DNA of 64,000 bases from Tholera decimalis (Eukaryota > Arthropoda > Insecta > Lepidoptera > Noctuidae): positions 24,951,124 to 25,015,123 of the forward strand of contig OW964564.2 in the NCBI GenBank assembly GCA_943138885.2. The letters run 5' to 3'. How positions within the stretch are numbered: the stretch's first letter is position 1; each line of letters begins with the position of its first letter. A model generated the notes under the pieces. The model made no database searches. It worked only from the letters and a program-made list of their open reading frames with translations, and was not told where the DNA came from. Shown here piece by piece: positions 29,835 to 41,940 of this stretch. A program made the position numbers and the translations under genes.

Positions 29835-30022
29835 GCAGCGCACCCCTTTTCGCTCGAGGACCACCGGCCAAGCAACACGTCTGTGCGACCGACATTTTTA
29901 CTTTTTAATTTTATTATCGTGTAGAAGTGTACTTTTGTTTTGTTTGTTTTGTTTAATTAAATTTTTATTGTAGCTGTAACGTTTTTGTTTTTAAAAAAAT
30001 AATTAGACGTTTAGTTTCCAAG
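29835..30022 (+). repeat. Gypsy 3' LTR, distal part
   Basis: It begins with the second copy of gcagcgcacccc after the poly(A) of LINE B and is identical to the distal 5' LTR through ttagtttccaag. It is followed by aatac (30023-30027), matching the five bases before the 5' LTR. Confidence 0.9.
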
Positions 30023-30027
30023 AATAC

Positions 30028-32950
30028 ATAAATCCAAGCTGTAAAATTAAGGCGAACGATCTGAACGATAATGAAGCCATCTAATGGTAAATGACACGGA
30101 AAAACGAGATTAGAATTCGCTTTCGATAGCAATAAAAAATAAAGAGTTCCCTTCTGCGTTAGGTCGTTCCCGAGCGATTGCAATCTGTATTCAGAGTAAA
30201 ATCCTTTTAACTTTATGTTTTATAAAGGTAGTTAGGATGCATAAATTAAAATGCATTTTTAGTGACGTACCGTACGTTGCCAAAGTACCAATTAGTTGGT
30301 AAAATTTATAAAAATACATGAATTTTGCACATTTTCTATCTCAAATTTGCTACTAATAAATAACTGACCGAAACCGCTTACCATAACATAAACGCAACAA
30401 AGCTTCAGCTCAGTTTTGCGGAGGCAAAGCGAGCAGGTCAGAGTCCACCCTCTCAGGAATTACACCTGACAGAACTATTCACAACAGGCCCCCGAAATGC
30501 ATAGTTTAGGGCACAACTTGTTCCAGCAAATGTCTGAATTTTGAAGTGCTAACTATCTGGCGTGAATAGTGGAAGCGGTTATCCGCTTTTAGTTACCCCA
30601 TTCTTATGGATCTTGTGGTCGCTCGTAAAGTTGTGAGCCATTTTATTGCGGTAAACATAGAACACGCAATCCCTAGAGGAGCAATGAGCAGGTAACTGCG
30701 GTAGCCAACTTTAAAGCTAATATTAGTTCAGCCACGGCACCGGGAAATGGGTAGCGCAGTGATTGGCTGTGGCAAAGACCGGACTTTCAAATGTCCAATC
30801 AGAGTGCGACGCCAACGACTCCAATTAAATTCGATTGAATGGGAAAATTCTAGCGCCGTCAGGCATTCTGTTATTTGTAAACTTATTGAATGACGTAATC
30901 AAAAGCTTGTTCTGTTCGAATCCAAAACAAACCTGACAACAGTTGTACAGTTGGTTATTTCCACGGAACAGGTTATTTCAGTTTATTTATTTCTGCAGCG
31001 TTTGCGTTCTCCTAAAATATTGTATCGTATTTTGATTTACTGAAATTACAAAGCTTTGCTTTTGCTGCAGAGGATTTTCTATTACTGTTATATCATTTCG
31101 TATTTAATACGAAATTATATAACAGTAATAAAAAATGAAGTGCCTATTCATAATAATATCTAAGGTAAGGTGTATTTCGTAAATACAAAGTTGGATGTCT
31201 GACCGACAGAACGGCTACAGCTACTCAATTCTAAAAACTAATTCCCCCGCTCCACCTATACAACAATTAACAATCTAAAAGCAGCAAAAAGTACCCGTTT
31301 TTCAGCGCACAGTAATCGTTACATTTATAACTGTGTGTGTCGGAGCGCCGGTATAATTACGCGGCCACAATTGGGAGGGGGGCGACGCAATTAGCCATTT
31401 CACAGGAGCCGAGCCGTTGTCACTTCGCCTCTAATGACTTCAAGTAGTACCATTGCACGCCCGCAAAGGCCAGAACGAGTTTTTCAAGCCGTTCTTTAGT
31501 CTGGGTACAGAAATGTAATTTAAAATCTAGGGAGAGGATTTTAACTCTATAAACTAGGGAAGTCTCAACTGTTAATTACAACAATTAACTATTGTGACTT
31601 TCGTTTCCGAGTTGCGAATCATTAGACCTTTTAAATAGCAGATGTTATGAACAATTTGCAACTGCGAAATCTGAAAATTGTTCATAACTGACGCGTAAAG
31701 TGCAGTGCATGTCGTGGCAATATTACGACCACGAAAAATTAAAAAATGTAAGCATATCTGCAATGTAATGTCACATGACAAATACTGGGAAAGACATGAC
31801 GTATGTACGTCTTATCTTTCCCAGGTACTATGATCCCATTTTGTTAAATTTAAATCTACCCAATACACCTGATATAAAGGCTACTAATCAAATCGTGCTA
31901 ATAAAAGTGGGTGATGAAATAAACATAAAAAGAACCGGTGCAGAGATTTATAAATATATACAAACAACAGATAACAGGCTTTCCCTTTGCGAGGTTTAAT
32001 AAAAAAATAATGTTATGACCCCAAGCGTGATCGATACTGTTTCTGTATTGTTTTTGTTCGTTCAGGTATTTTGCTCGTTAAAAGCTACGAGTCCGATCAT
32101 TAGTCTTTATGATTATATCTGAGGTTGTAAAAAAAATATTTTTACCGGACATTGTTTCAAATAATAATGCCTCCAGGGATTCAAATAGAGTTTGAAACCT
32201 TGACGGATGATTTTGAACACATTTCAGATCCCATTTTTTGTTGAAATTACTAACAAAGGGGAGTTCACATCCTGAACTTTATTCGAGTGTTAAAACAAAA
32301 ATATAGATACCGGCATAGATCTAGAGCGCTCGGCAGTAGGGTAGGAATCGCTTTGCGCATCGTACACTAAGGCAAAATACAATGAAATACCCGAAATTCG
32401 CTTCTGCGCAGGTGAAGGTCAGCGCTCAAGATCCGTGCCGAGTATTATAAAGTTAGGTATGCCATCGTTATCTCGATGGTACGTTGTTTTCACTTTTGTT
32501 ATCGATTCAGTTTTCCCACACGTGAGCTCAAGTTGTATACCACAACAGGAAGAAATTTTAACTTCAAATATAACCTTACTTTATGAGTTTTGCTGTGGTT
32601 AGGCAGAAGTAATGGTGTTGTCTCATGTTTAAAGCCGCTACGTTGAAAATGTTTTGTCTAGTTGTAGCTGTGACATGAAATTTTGGTAGTCTTTAATAAA
32701 TATGGATCTCAGTTTTCTAATATAAATCTAAAGCAATTTTGATTTACAGTAATTGACTGCCAGACTATAAAGACTAATATTTAAGTAAAATAGCAGTTTT
32801 ATAAAAGATCAGAATGCGGTCCGTTATTAACAATATATAGAATATGTGTCCAGGTAGTGTAGGTATGTGTACCTATATATCCTGTATCGTGAGTGCATTT
32901 TTACGAACACTCGAACCGAAACATTTATTTGTCCAGGTCATAATTTTTTT
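30028..32950. other. Interval without recognised genes
   Basis: No open frame with recognisable motifs; the longest are about 70-75 codons (for example 31775-31999 +) and show nothing familiar. A near-perfect inverted repeat at 31080-31129 is listed separately. It may be unique host DNA, possibly intronic. Confidence 0.5.
31080..31129. repeat. Near-perfect 25-bp inverted repeat
   Basis: tattactgttatat...tcgtatt pairs directly with taatacga...tataacagtaata with one mismatch and no spacer. It would form a 50-base hairpin. Alternatives are a miniature foldback element or a repair product. Confidence 0.75.
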
Positions 32951-32956
32951 TGCGGT

Positions 32957-33020
32957 AGGGTTTTCGAACACGCGACATACAGTGCAGCAGTCAATCTCTC
33001 AACCACTCTGCCAACCGTGT
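32957..33020 (-). repeat. tRNA-like SINE head or tRNA pseudogene
   Basis: On the minus strand, ttggcagagtggttgag resembles a pol III box A (Ser/Leu tRNA type), and gcgtgttcgaaaaccc, about 40 bases later, resembles a box B. No clean cloverleaf was folded and a T-rich stretch follows (32944-32950 plus strand). It is most likely a tRNA-derived SINE. Confidence 0.5.
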
Positions 33021-33077
33021 CGTCAAGAATGGAAAAAAAAAACTATAATATTTATTTAGATTTCACAGTAGGACAGT

Positions 33078-33265
33078 ATGTTATAATATTTATTTATACT
33101 TTATTGTACCCTTTACTATATTTCCTTTTAAATGGATACTAAAAGTAAAACTAGTGTACAATGGGCGCTTTTATCGCACAGGGCGATCTGTAACGGACAA
33201 CCCTTGGATGGAAAGAACTTAAAGGAGACAGATTTAGAGGTGTCAGTGTACAAAAATTATAAATT
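33078..33265 (-). mobile_element. 3' end of a CR1-like LINE
   Basis: The segment containing 'atactttattgtac' and 'caatgggcgcttttatcgca' matches the 3' UTR of the LINE at 5869-10302 (5885-6040) in the same minus orientation. It is a severely 5'-truncated copy with no coding sequence. Confidence 0.75.
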
Positions 33266-35073
33266 AATTGTAGTCAATTAATAATATACATACATTAATA
33301 AAAACATACACTAATAAATTAAAGTTAGAAGTATCAATTAGAGCTTACAATATTTAAATTTCTAATTGGTGCAGAATGACACACACATACACAAATGGTG
33401 ATTGACGCACGAGGATGAAGTCTGTGGTACATTTAGTTTAATAATATCCTTCTAAGAGTTATCTACGAAATATATTTTCAATTTAGGTACATCTGAATGT
33501 TTCTTAATATTTAGAGTAAACAAAACTTGAACTACCCAAACTACGTCACCACTTGAAACTTCATACAGCCATAAAGTTTTGGGTCGCACAATAATGTACT
33601 ACAGAGACACAGGGTAAGTAGTGACAAATTACTACCCATCTTCTACAATCACTATAACATGACTCCTTTACCCCTAGTTGATTGCTACAACAGGCGAAAT
33701 AATGCAAAACCTTCTCGAAATTAAAGTCTCTGGCGCAGTTGTTAAAGTTATTGTCGAAAGCCCGAAGCGAATATGAAAATAAAGTGTTTGCAATATCAGT
33801 AAAAGCACACAGCCCTATAAAAACAAAGTAAAAATATCGTTCGAACAATTTTTGAGAATAATTGTAGCACAAACACTTCCACACACCTGTGGTCTGCAAT
33901 TCTGATGTAAATATTTATCTGTATATTGTGAACAATCCCTGAAATAGGCAGTTTATCTGTTTAAATCCAATTCAATACCACGCTGAGTTCCTACAATGCA
34001 CATGTTTCGATGCAATCCCCTTAGCATTCGATTGGAAAGCCCAGCTTGATTGCCAATTTATTGACTGGCCCGTCTCCTTTATCTTGAATGTCCTCGTCCC
34101 GGATCAAGTCGACACAAAGACAAATTGTTAGCATTCGCTAATCCGAGCTTATGGACCACTGATGGTCGTTGTTAATGCCCCTGAAAAAGTGGGTTGCGTG
34201 GAATTGGATTTGGACCAATAATGGATTGATCTATAAGAATGATTTGGGTATTTTTTTAGGAACAAAGAGAGGACATATTTTCATGGCCGAACTTTTTATT
34301 TCAACATCGTTTACACGATCTTCATTATCGGTCATTTAAATACATCTATTTGTCTCGTGTTCGCTACTTCGACTGCCGAGAGTGGTGTCTTGCGATCAAT
34401 TCCCAGGTAAGGAAAAAAGTGTTATTTTGTTTCCCTAATAGTAATTTCGCAGTAGTTTGGATGTTGGTGACATAGCGCACCCGTGCCTCTAAAAACCAAT
34501 AGAGGCTTTGTTTCTTGTAAAAAAAAAACAAACAGTGTACATGACTGTGTTGGTGCAGATACTCGTGCAGTATAATTTAGCTCTTAAGAATGGCCACCGT
34601 GGCTGAAATACGGTCGGTAGGAATATTTATTCCATTAAACTTTCAACATAAAAGTTTACTTTTCTAAGAAACAATTAATTACAAAACTCTTCATATTGGC
34701 TTCAAAATATTATGAGTTATTGTGATCTTTATTCACCCTTCACCGTCGTAATCGTGAAAATGATAAAAGAAACAAAATTATCATAGCGTTTTAACTTGGA
34801 CTTCCCTTTATAATCTGACAAACTATCTGCAGAAATACATAAACAGGAAGTCCCCTCCTACACAAATCGTTAGTGTAGTCGGGTCTAAGATTAGCGATAA
34901 GCGATGGACTTCGCGATAGGCTAACAACCTCGTTACTTATGCACTATTGTAACCTTAAGACTTGTATCGCTAATGGCTAAACTGTTGCTAAGTCAGACGG
35001 CGTTAGTGTAATTTCCTTGAGCTTAAAATACGGTTGGTAATGCGCTAAACGTGTGTTGGGTGGGTGTGTTTTT
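33266..35073. other. Interval without recognised genes
   Basis: No gene-like frame was seen; the 112-codon minus frame at 33561-33899 has no recognisable feature. Sequence appears unique apart from simple A/T runs. Confidence 0.5.
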
Positions 35074-36315
35074 AGGGTTCCGTAGCCGAAAGGCAAAAAA
35101 CGGAACCCTTACAGTTTCGATATGTCTGTCTGTCTGTCTGTCCGTCCGTCCATATGTCACAGCCATTTTATTCCGAAACTATTAAGACTATACATGTGAA
35201 ACTTAGTAGGTAGATGTATTCTGCGAACCGCTTTCCGAATTTAAGAAAAAAATAATATTTAAAATAAAGGAGACTCCCCATACATGGAACTAGAACTGAA
35301 AATATTTTTTTTTTCATGAAACCTATGCGTGTGTGGTATCTATATACAGGTCTTTAAAAAATTATATAAGGGTTTCTTTTCCCCCCCCCCCCCTCTAACT
35401 TCTATAATAATGGAGTGAAAAATTTAAAAAATATATATGTGTAGATCTTAATATAAACTTTCAACCAAAATTCGTTTCAACGAAATCGGGTCAGCAGTTT
35501 TTGAGATACAGCATATTTTCTAAAACCGCAAATATAACTTTGTAATTCATACAAACACTATGAAAAACAAAGTTATTTAGCGAAGTTGTAAAAATGTAAA
35601 TAAGCTGGTTTTAAGAAATTTTTAAGTTTTTTTTTTTATTCGTCAAATAATTATACATATTATATCTGGGGGCACGGCAGTGCCCCCGCCAAGTCGAGCA
35701 AAAAAGCGGCACGGCCGTACCATTCTTTTCTCGAAACAATTCAGGCCATTTTCGACGCCCTATAACTTCGTTGTGGATAAAACTAGAAGCCTGAATTTTC
35801 AGTAACCAAACAGGCATTGTATAAACACGGTATATTTCAAATTTCATTCAATTTGAATCAGTAGTTTAAGAATTATAACGAGTCAAAGTTCCTTAATTTT
35901 GTTAATTTTGTCACTCACTGACTGACCGATCATCAAAAGTCTAAAGTCTTGACTTGGCAATCGCAATAAACAATTTAATTTATATATGTATTACTTGTGA
36001 GATATATTGTGTTTTCATGCGATGGCCGAGTCAATCTATTTATTTAAAACGGTAAAGATTTTTAATATTGATATGGTCACTATAAGATGTCGTTAGGTTA
36101 GATAATTACGTAACAACTTAAGACAGAAGGTCCCTTAAGTAGGGACTGAATAAATTAATAACCGACTTGGTATTACATGGATCATCTCACAACTTTTTAC
36201 GGTAGAACAACTAAGTTGCGAGACTTGGTTTTTTGACATGTATTGTTTTTTATGGGATTATATTATTATATTTACTACGGAACCCGTCATGGGCGAGTCT
36301 GACTCGCACTTGGCC
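35074..36315 (+). mobile_element. 'agggttccgtag' interspersed repeat, copy 2 (apparently full)
   Basis: The 5' end has the foldback agggttccgtagcc ... cggaaccct. Next come a (tgtc)n tract, a poly(C) run (about 35381-35393) and a noncoding body. The 3' end is ctacggaacccgtcatgg then gcgagtctgactcgcacttggcc. The ends share an inverted ggttccgtag/ctacggaacc pair. Copy 1 (3499-3880) aligns with its first part. No protein is encoded, so it depends on other elements for movement. It is a familiar repeat type in moths and butterflies; the superfamily is left open. Confidence 0.75.
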
Positions 36316-36432
36316 AATTTTTTTAAATGATGAGGTCAGTGTAGAATTCTTTGTTTTAAATCTTAATATTATACTGTCGTTAGGACACTGCCTTATGTAT
36401 AAAAACATCTGGATTGCTTATATCAAGATAAG

Positions 36433-36618
36433 TTTCACGGTTGGCGCAATTACTGAGTTATTGGCTGCTGTATAGCGCATAGTGGATTTGATTCCCGCAC
36501 GGAACAACTAGTAATATAGCCTACAGGTTTCAGATCTGGCTGTTCGTCTATGTGATGGTAAATGTATGTAAACACACAATACTGGACAGATTCATAATAA
36601 ACAAAATTTAAAAAAAAA
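36433..36618 (+). repeat. tRNA-derived SINE
   Basis: A tRNA-like head (gttggcgcaattactgag ... gtggatttgattcccgcac, with the box B-like second part) is followed by an unrelated body and an A-rich tail at about 36601-36618. Box A is degenerate. The head-body-tail layout is that of a SINE. Confidence 0.55.
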
Positions 36619-37637
36619 ACTGACTGGATCACATCTCAATAAAATTCCTTTTAAGACACCACGATTTATTTGTAAAAAATACTTGTTCCTCGTAACATTT
36701 TAAAATGCCCTCAGGAAGAAATCTTGAGGGCATCGTAAAATGCAACTAAAGAATGAAATTTATTTCAGGTGGAACGGAAAAAGGGTTCGCCTGAGGGTGC
36801 GGTACTGTGAGGCAGTCACGTCTCGGGCTCGTAAATGGTATAAAAAGTAGTTGCACTCTTGAAAGTAAGCAATTTTGTAAAATGGGTTCTGGTTACAATA
36901 AGCCGTTACTCGTTGTCTTTAAGTCGTTTTCTTTAATACTTACCTCAAATACTTTGGACAAATTGTTCGAGCGGTAACGCGTTCGGTTCGCTGGGCGTTG
37001 GATAAACCTGATAAAAGTGGCAATAGACATGACCTTTGTCCAAATCTCCCGAGATGCAATAAACCGCAAAAAGTGCGTAGCGCGAGGACTACTTTATTAA
37101 AAGAAAATTCATCATCGTCAATCACGAAAACTCTGACAATAATGCACGACTGAGGAGAACCTGCTTTAAAACACAGGTACAAATCGTATAACATATACCT
37201 ACATATATATTTATTACTACGTAAAGCAAAAACTTTGTACCCTTCTTGGCACAGATATAGCTTGAATGGAGAAGAAGTGCAGAAACCTAATAATGCTGTA
37301 TAAATACTTTAAGTTATATCAAGGCGACCACTAGTAAAGAATACTAAGCCAGGTTATAGCGCTATGTGGACATCCCAGCACACCTGTAACTATACTAGCG
37401 CGTAGCAACTTTGCTAACGTGCGGCGCCTGCGGCGTTTTACTCATGTTTCGCTAAGCTTTAGTAACAGCGCTTCGATATTACCCTCCACAGTGGTCCACG
37501 ATACGTACACACACATAATTATAGGGTCGTAGTTTTAAAAGAAGAAACTATAATAGACTAGAACTTTTAGCATTTAGACCGTATTGCGAATACAAATAGG
37601 TATTATGCATTGTTTGTCTTATTATTTTATTTCTTTA
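36619..37637. other. Interval without recognised genes
   Basis: Nothing gene-like was found; the longest minus frame (36940-37194) has no recognisable motif. Confidence 0.45.
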
Positions 37638-37859
37638 CTAGTACTCACGCGGGGCTTCGCTCCCGTGGATTCTATCACGGTAAAAACATAACTCTTCTTT
37701 TTTGCAGTCGCGTAAGAACTAGCCTATAACCTTCCTCAAGCTTCAAGCTACTTCCATACCAAATTGCATCCAAATCCACCCAGTACGTTCGAAGATTAGC
37801 GCGTTCAAGCAAACAAACAAACAAACAAACTTTTCCGCTTTATAATATTAAGTATAGAT
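37638..37859 (-). mobile_element. Helitron-like non-autonomous repeat
   Basis: It begins ctagtactcacgcggggcttcg, has (aaac)n near 37812-37830 and ends tataatattaagtatagat. Read on the minus strand, it starts near TCTATACTTAATATTATA and ends in CTAG after a GC-rich hairpin-like segment, as lepidopteran Helitron-like repeats do. Confidence 0.55.
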
Positions 37860-37998
37860 GAGATAAGATAAAAAAATTATCTACTTTATTTACTTTAATG
37901 TTATACTTTAAAAATTTTAACTTTATTTCGCAAACCTGAATTGACATTTTACCCCGTATGGAATCAAGCCTAGGTGGTTAACCAGGCTAATAAATCTT

Positions 37999-39950
37999 GT
38001 TTTTTTTTTTTTTTTTTTTTAACGGGGGGAAATCCTCATGGACTACCTCCGCCTGGGGAATGGCGGAGGGGTGTGCCGGATTCTTACCGGCTAAAACCAC
38101 CCCGGTGTCTCCTCACACGTGCGTGGGGGGCCGCGGGAAACCTAATTCTTCCGCAGCCCCGCACTAGTGCTGGTCGGGTCTGTCCCGGCCTCGCCTCCTG
38201 CACGGGGTAGTGAGGTGTTGAACTACCCCGTGCATCGCCTCAGAGGCGCGCGCCGACACCCGCGCGCGCCGACACCCGCGCGCGCCTGCGACTCGGGTCC
38301 ATCAAATAGGGGGCGAGGGACTTCCCCAAGTCCCTCGCCCCTGGACCCATTCATGGGGGCTGGAAAAGGGCGTTGTCCGCCCTTCCCCTGCACCCGGTGC
38401 GCCTTCTGCGGCCAGGGAAGGGAGTGGAGATCTCCCTCTCCCTTTCCGCAGTTTCCTTCTGCGACATCACGTCCTCGCAGAAGGACACCACCGCGTCCCA
38501 CGACTCTGCGCTGCCGACCATACTCTGCACTACGGCCGGCAGCGACAGATCGCCTCCTACTTCATTTGTGAGGACACGGCGCTGCTCCTCCCAAGCTACA
38601 CACTCGGCGAGCGTGTGTTGCGCCGTGTCCTCCCCGCAATGGACGCAGTGGTGGCACCGAGCGTCCGGCTCTCTGTCTATGCGGCACAGGTACTTGCCGA
38701 AGCAGCCGTGCCCCGACAGCACCTGTGTCACTCTAAAAGACAGGGAGCCGTGCCTTCTCCCGAGCCAGTCGTCGAGTACTGGCCGGATCGCCTCGACGGT
38801 AGCGAGGCCGGCGGTAGGGCGCAGAAGCCTCTGCCGCCATTCCGCCACCAAGACCTGACGGAGCTCCTCTCGGCGCAGCGCGATCTGCCGCTGCACCGGT
38901 CTCGAGCCCCGTGCCCGCTCTTCCTCGCGCCATCGATACAACGACGCGAGTACTTTCGCCTCTAGGTCCCAGGGCGGGGATCCGGCCAGGACGCAAGCCA
39001 CCTCGTAGGAAATCGTGCGGTACCCGCGGATGACTCTGACGGCCATCACCCTCTGCGGTTTGCGCAGAATGGCGAGAGTGCCGGCCGTCACGTCCAGCGC
39101 CCACACAGGGGCCGCATACAGGGCCATGGACCGCACGATTCCCACGTACAACCGCCTACAGGCGGCGCTCGGGCCCCCCAAGTTGGGAAGCAACGTTGAA
39201 AGCGCGCCCGCTGCGCCCATCAACTTGGGCACCAGCCGCCGGAAGTGGGGCCCGAATTCCCATCGGCTGTCGAGCACCAATCCCAGATACTTCATGGTGG
39301 ACTCGACAGCTATCCGGGTCCCGCTGACCACGATGTGTGATCCCGGCGGCGGCGCCCGTCGAGGGCCATGAAACACCATGGCCTCCGACTTGTTCAGGTC
39401 CACCTCCAGGCCCAGGCGCCGGATGCGGTTCACTACCTGTGACACCGCAGCCGTGGCTAACAACGTCGCCTCCCTGTGCGAGCTCCCCCGGGCAGTTACG
39501 AGCGTGTCATCCGCATAACACGTCACGTCGGCGCCCGGCGGGAGTTCGCCTCTCAGCACCCAGTCGTAGCCGATGTTCCACAGGGGCGGTCCCAAGACCG
39601 ATCCCTGTGGAACACCGCACGACGTGAGGTGCCGACCAGCACCGTCACGTCCCCGATAGGTGACGCATCTACCCTCCAGGTAAGCCCCTACTGTACGGCG
39701 GAGGTAGGGAGGCACGCGATGGTATTTCAGGGCCTCCCGAATACAACTCCAGGGTAGGGTGTTGAATGCGTTGGAGATGTCTAAAGACACCGCCACCACC
39801 ACCCCACCCCGGGACACCGTCTCCTCCGCCAGGGCCCTCACGCGCATGATGGCGTGTATGGTGGAGCGCCCCCGACGAAAACCGAATTGGTTGTCGTCCA
39901 GGTTCGGCCCCTCCCTGCACAAGTGGCTGACGAGGCGATCTGCGATGATA
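37999..39950 (-). mobile_element. R1-clade LINE, 5'-truncated
   Basis: A minus-strand element with poly(A) (poly-T at 37999-38020), a GC-rich 3' UTR containing a 15-bp unit repeated about 38247-38287, and the C-terminal half of ORF2. It is truncated inside the RT near 39950. No target duplication was evident. Confidence 0.88.
38351..39950 (-). pseudogene. R1-type ORF2 fragment (RT and C-terminal zinc finger)
   Basis: The open frame runs to 40003, but its first 15 or so codons are flanking sequence. Visible are ADRLVSHL, NQFGFRRGRSTIHAIMRVRAL, AVSLDISNAFNTLPW, CGVPQGSVLGPPLWNIGYDWVL and catalytic YADDTLV. Then come MKYLGLVLDSRWEFG and a zinc motif CHHCVHCGEDTAQHTLAEC characteristic of the R1 clade. 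The endonuclease and RT fingers are missing, so it cannot act alone. It is related to the ORF2 at 56395-59574, but clearly a different subfamily. Confidence 0.9.
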
Positions 39951-40640
39951 CAATCTGAACCAACATTCAAAATTTGACCTGAATAAACAAACACACAATG
40001 CAACTTACATAATACGCTTGTTATAACAATACGTTAATCATTTGAAATAATAACAATTAATTTTGTTTAGAAATAGTTGTGTTGTCAATGTCAACCTTTA
40101 AAAATGTACACAATATTGTTTTCATCAACGAAACAAAGCAAGATGTTGATTTTGATCACATTTATATGTCTCTATTTTGCCTTGGGAAAACATCTAAAGC
40201 AATTCTTTCGACTATTAGAATCGTAAACCGTACAACACACACTTCATAGACTTTGATATTTTCGCATTATAACAACCTAAATTTAAAAAAGTGGCTTCGA
40301 TATTGTTAGCAAGTCATTCATTATATATACCCTTTACACCTGCAACAAATTCGTTTATCATTTTATTATCAAATCATTTTTTATTTTTACATAATATATC
40401 TTCAGTAACTACTATTATGAATGAAGAATCCAAATGAATTTATAAATTAACAATAAAAAAACATATTGTTAACAACAAAACCCAAAAAATAACCGCTTTT
40501 AAAACTATAATCACTTTGACAACCGATTACGTGTAACGAACAAATTTTTATTGAAATTCCTTATGACTGTGTGATGAAAATTCCATCTACCCTCAAAAAT
40601 CAATATCTCTAGTTTGTTATACTCCCAATATTATTATTTA
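39951..40640. other. AT-rich interval, no gene seen
   Basis: No open frame or recognisable repeat. It lies between an R1 fragment and Helitron-like repeats. Confidence 0.5.
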
Positions 40641-41785
40641 CTAGCTTTTGCCCGCGACTTCGTCCGCGTGGAATAGTTACTTTGGGCTAACGTTAAATTT
40701 AACCCCGATTTTGAGGCATTCTTCATTGGCGCTCGGCTCCTATTGGCCTTAGCGTAATGATATATAGCCTACAGCCGTTCTCTATAAATTGACTATTTAA
40801 TTAAAAAATAATTTTTCAATTCGAACCAGTAGTTCCTGAGATTATCGCGTTCAAACAAACAAACAAACTCTTCAGCCTTATATTATTAGTATAGATAGCT
40901 GTTGCCGCGACTTCGTCCGCGTTTCCGTCGTTTTTCGTAAAAAAAGTAGCCTGTCCTTCCTCACGGTTCAGTGATTTTGATGTAACAGACAGATTAACTT
41001 TCGTAATTTAGTAGGGAAATATAATATGTCAATCTATAATACTGTTGAAAAATATCGCAATACGGAACCTCACAATATTATTGTTAATAGTTGTGCCCGC
41101 GACTCCGTCAGCGTGTAACTCCTTGTGTGTTATTAAGTTAATGTATTGGTAATATTGTTTAGATCACGTTCACATGAGGCTTAAGTACCTATAGAACGAA
41201 ATTTTATACCTTCGGCCGCGAGACGCGTCGAGCGCGGCGACCGATTCTCAAAAATAATCCATATAGCGTGATTCAGCATTCACGCGCGATGGCTTATATT
41301 AACGTATTTCATGTATAACTTTGGTATTTCTATACCGATTTATATGATTATTTTTTATGGAATAGTTAATAATGTTAACTTTTTCAATTAGGGGTGACTG
41401 AGAGTGTTATAAACGTAAGAGTAGACAAATATTATAATCAGAAAGCTTCGAACTGCTAAGCTATCGGGAGTTACACTTGTTATTGTGAGTCAACCATAAA
41501 AGATAGACATATGCTGTCGTGGGATATTTTTTATATAATTTTAAGGAGAACATTTCCGTCATTAAATGATTTCTGTGTAGCTTTAACCATTAAGGTTGCA
41601 CACGCGAAGGAAGCTTACAGAATGGAGTAACTTCTCCCGTTTTCCCAACATTTCCCTTCACTGCTCTGCTCCTATTGATTGTAGCGTGATGAAAAGTATA
41701 CTATAACCAGCTCAGGAGTATGAAAAATAATTGTACCAAGTTTTGTTAAAATCCGTCGAGTAGTTTTTGTTTCTATAACGGTTAT

Positions 41786-41816
<31 letters not shown>

Positions 41817-41940
41817 AAAAATTTACAGATTGCATTTTTGGCATCAGTATCGATCTCTTATCACCCCCTGATAGTTATTTTGGAAATATATTTCATGTAC
41901 AGAATTGACCTCTCTACAGATTTATTATAAGTATAGATTA
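40641..41940 (-). mobile_element. Cluster of Helitron-like repeat fragments
   Basis: Three successive heads of the same type: ctagcttttgcccgcgactt at 40641, gctgttgccgcgacttcgtc at about 40898, and tagttgtgcccgcgactccg at about 41089. Ends of type tattattagtatagat occur at about 40896 and 41938. A (gaca)n microsatellite lies at about 41790-41815. The order suggests one copy abutting another, with the third enlarged by other sequence. Confidence 0.55.

Larger units (their letters stand above)
12764..30027 (+). mobile_element. Composite gypsy LTR retrotransposon with a Jockey LINE in each LTR
   Basis: Order: aatac repeat (12764-12768); 5' LTR start (12769-12838); LINE A (12839-18576); rest of 5' LTR (to 18762); gag-pol (18827-23221); hairpin array and tail (to 24083); 3' LTR start (24084-24150); LINE B (24151-29834); rest of 3' LTR (to 30022); aatac repeat (30023-30027). 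Removing each LINE and one copy of its target duplication leaves two LTRs of 243 bp with identical sequence as read by eye. Identical LTRs indicate recent insertion of the gypsy element. The two LINEs are different copies, so each LTR was hit independently. Confidence 0.92.

Noticed and set aside
31775..31999. 74-codon plus-strand frame as a small gene
   Set aside because: Average composition and no motif, homologue or regulatory context that I can recognise; length is within chance expectation.
33561..33899. 112-codon minus-strand frame as a gene
   Set aside because: No domain, no clear start context and no supporting structure; too little to call.
38351..40003. Met at 40003 as the true start of the R1 ORF2 fragment
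   Set aside because: The first codons (MHCVFVYSGQ...) do not resemble any RT, and the element is truncated at about 39950; the Met is in flanking DNA.
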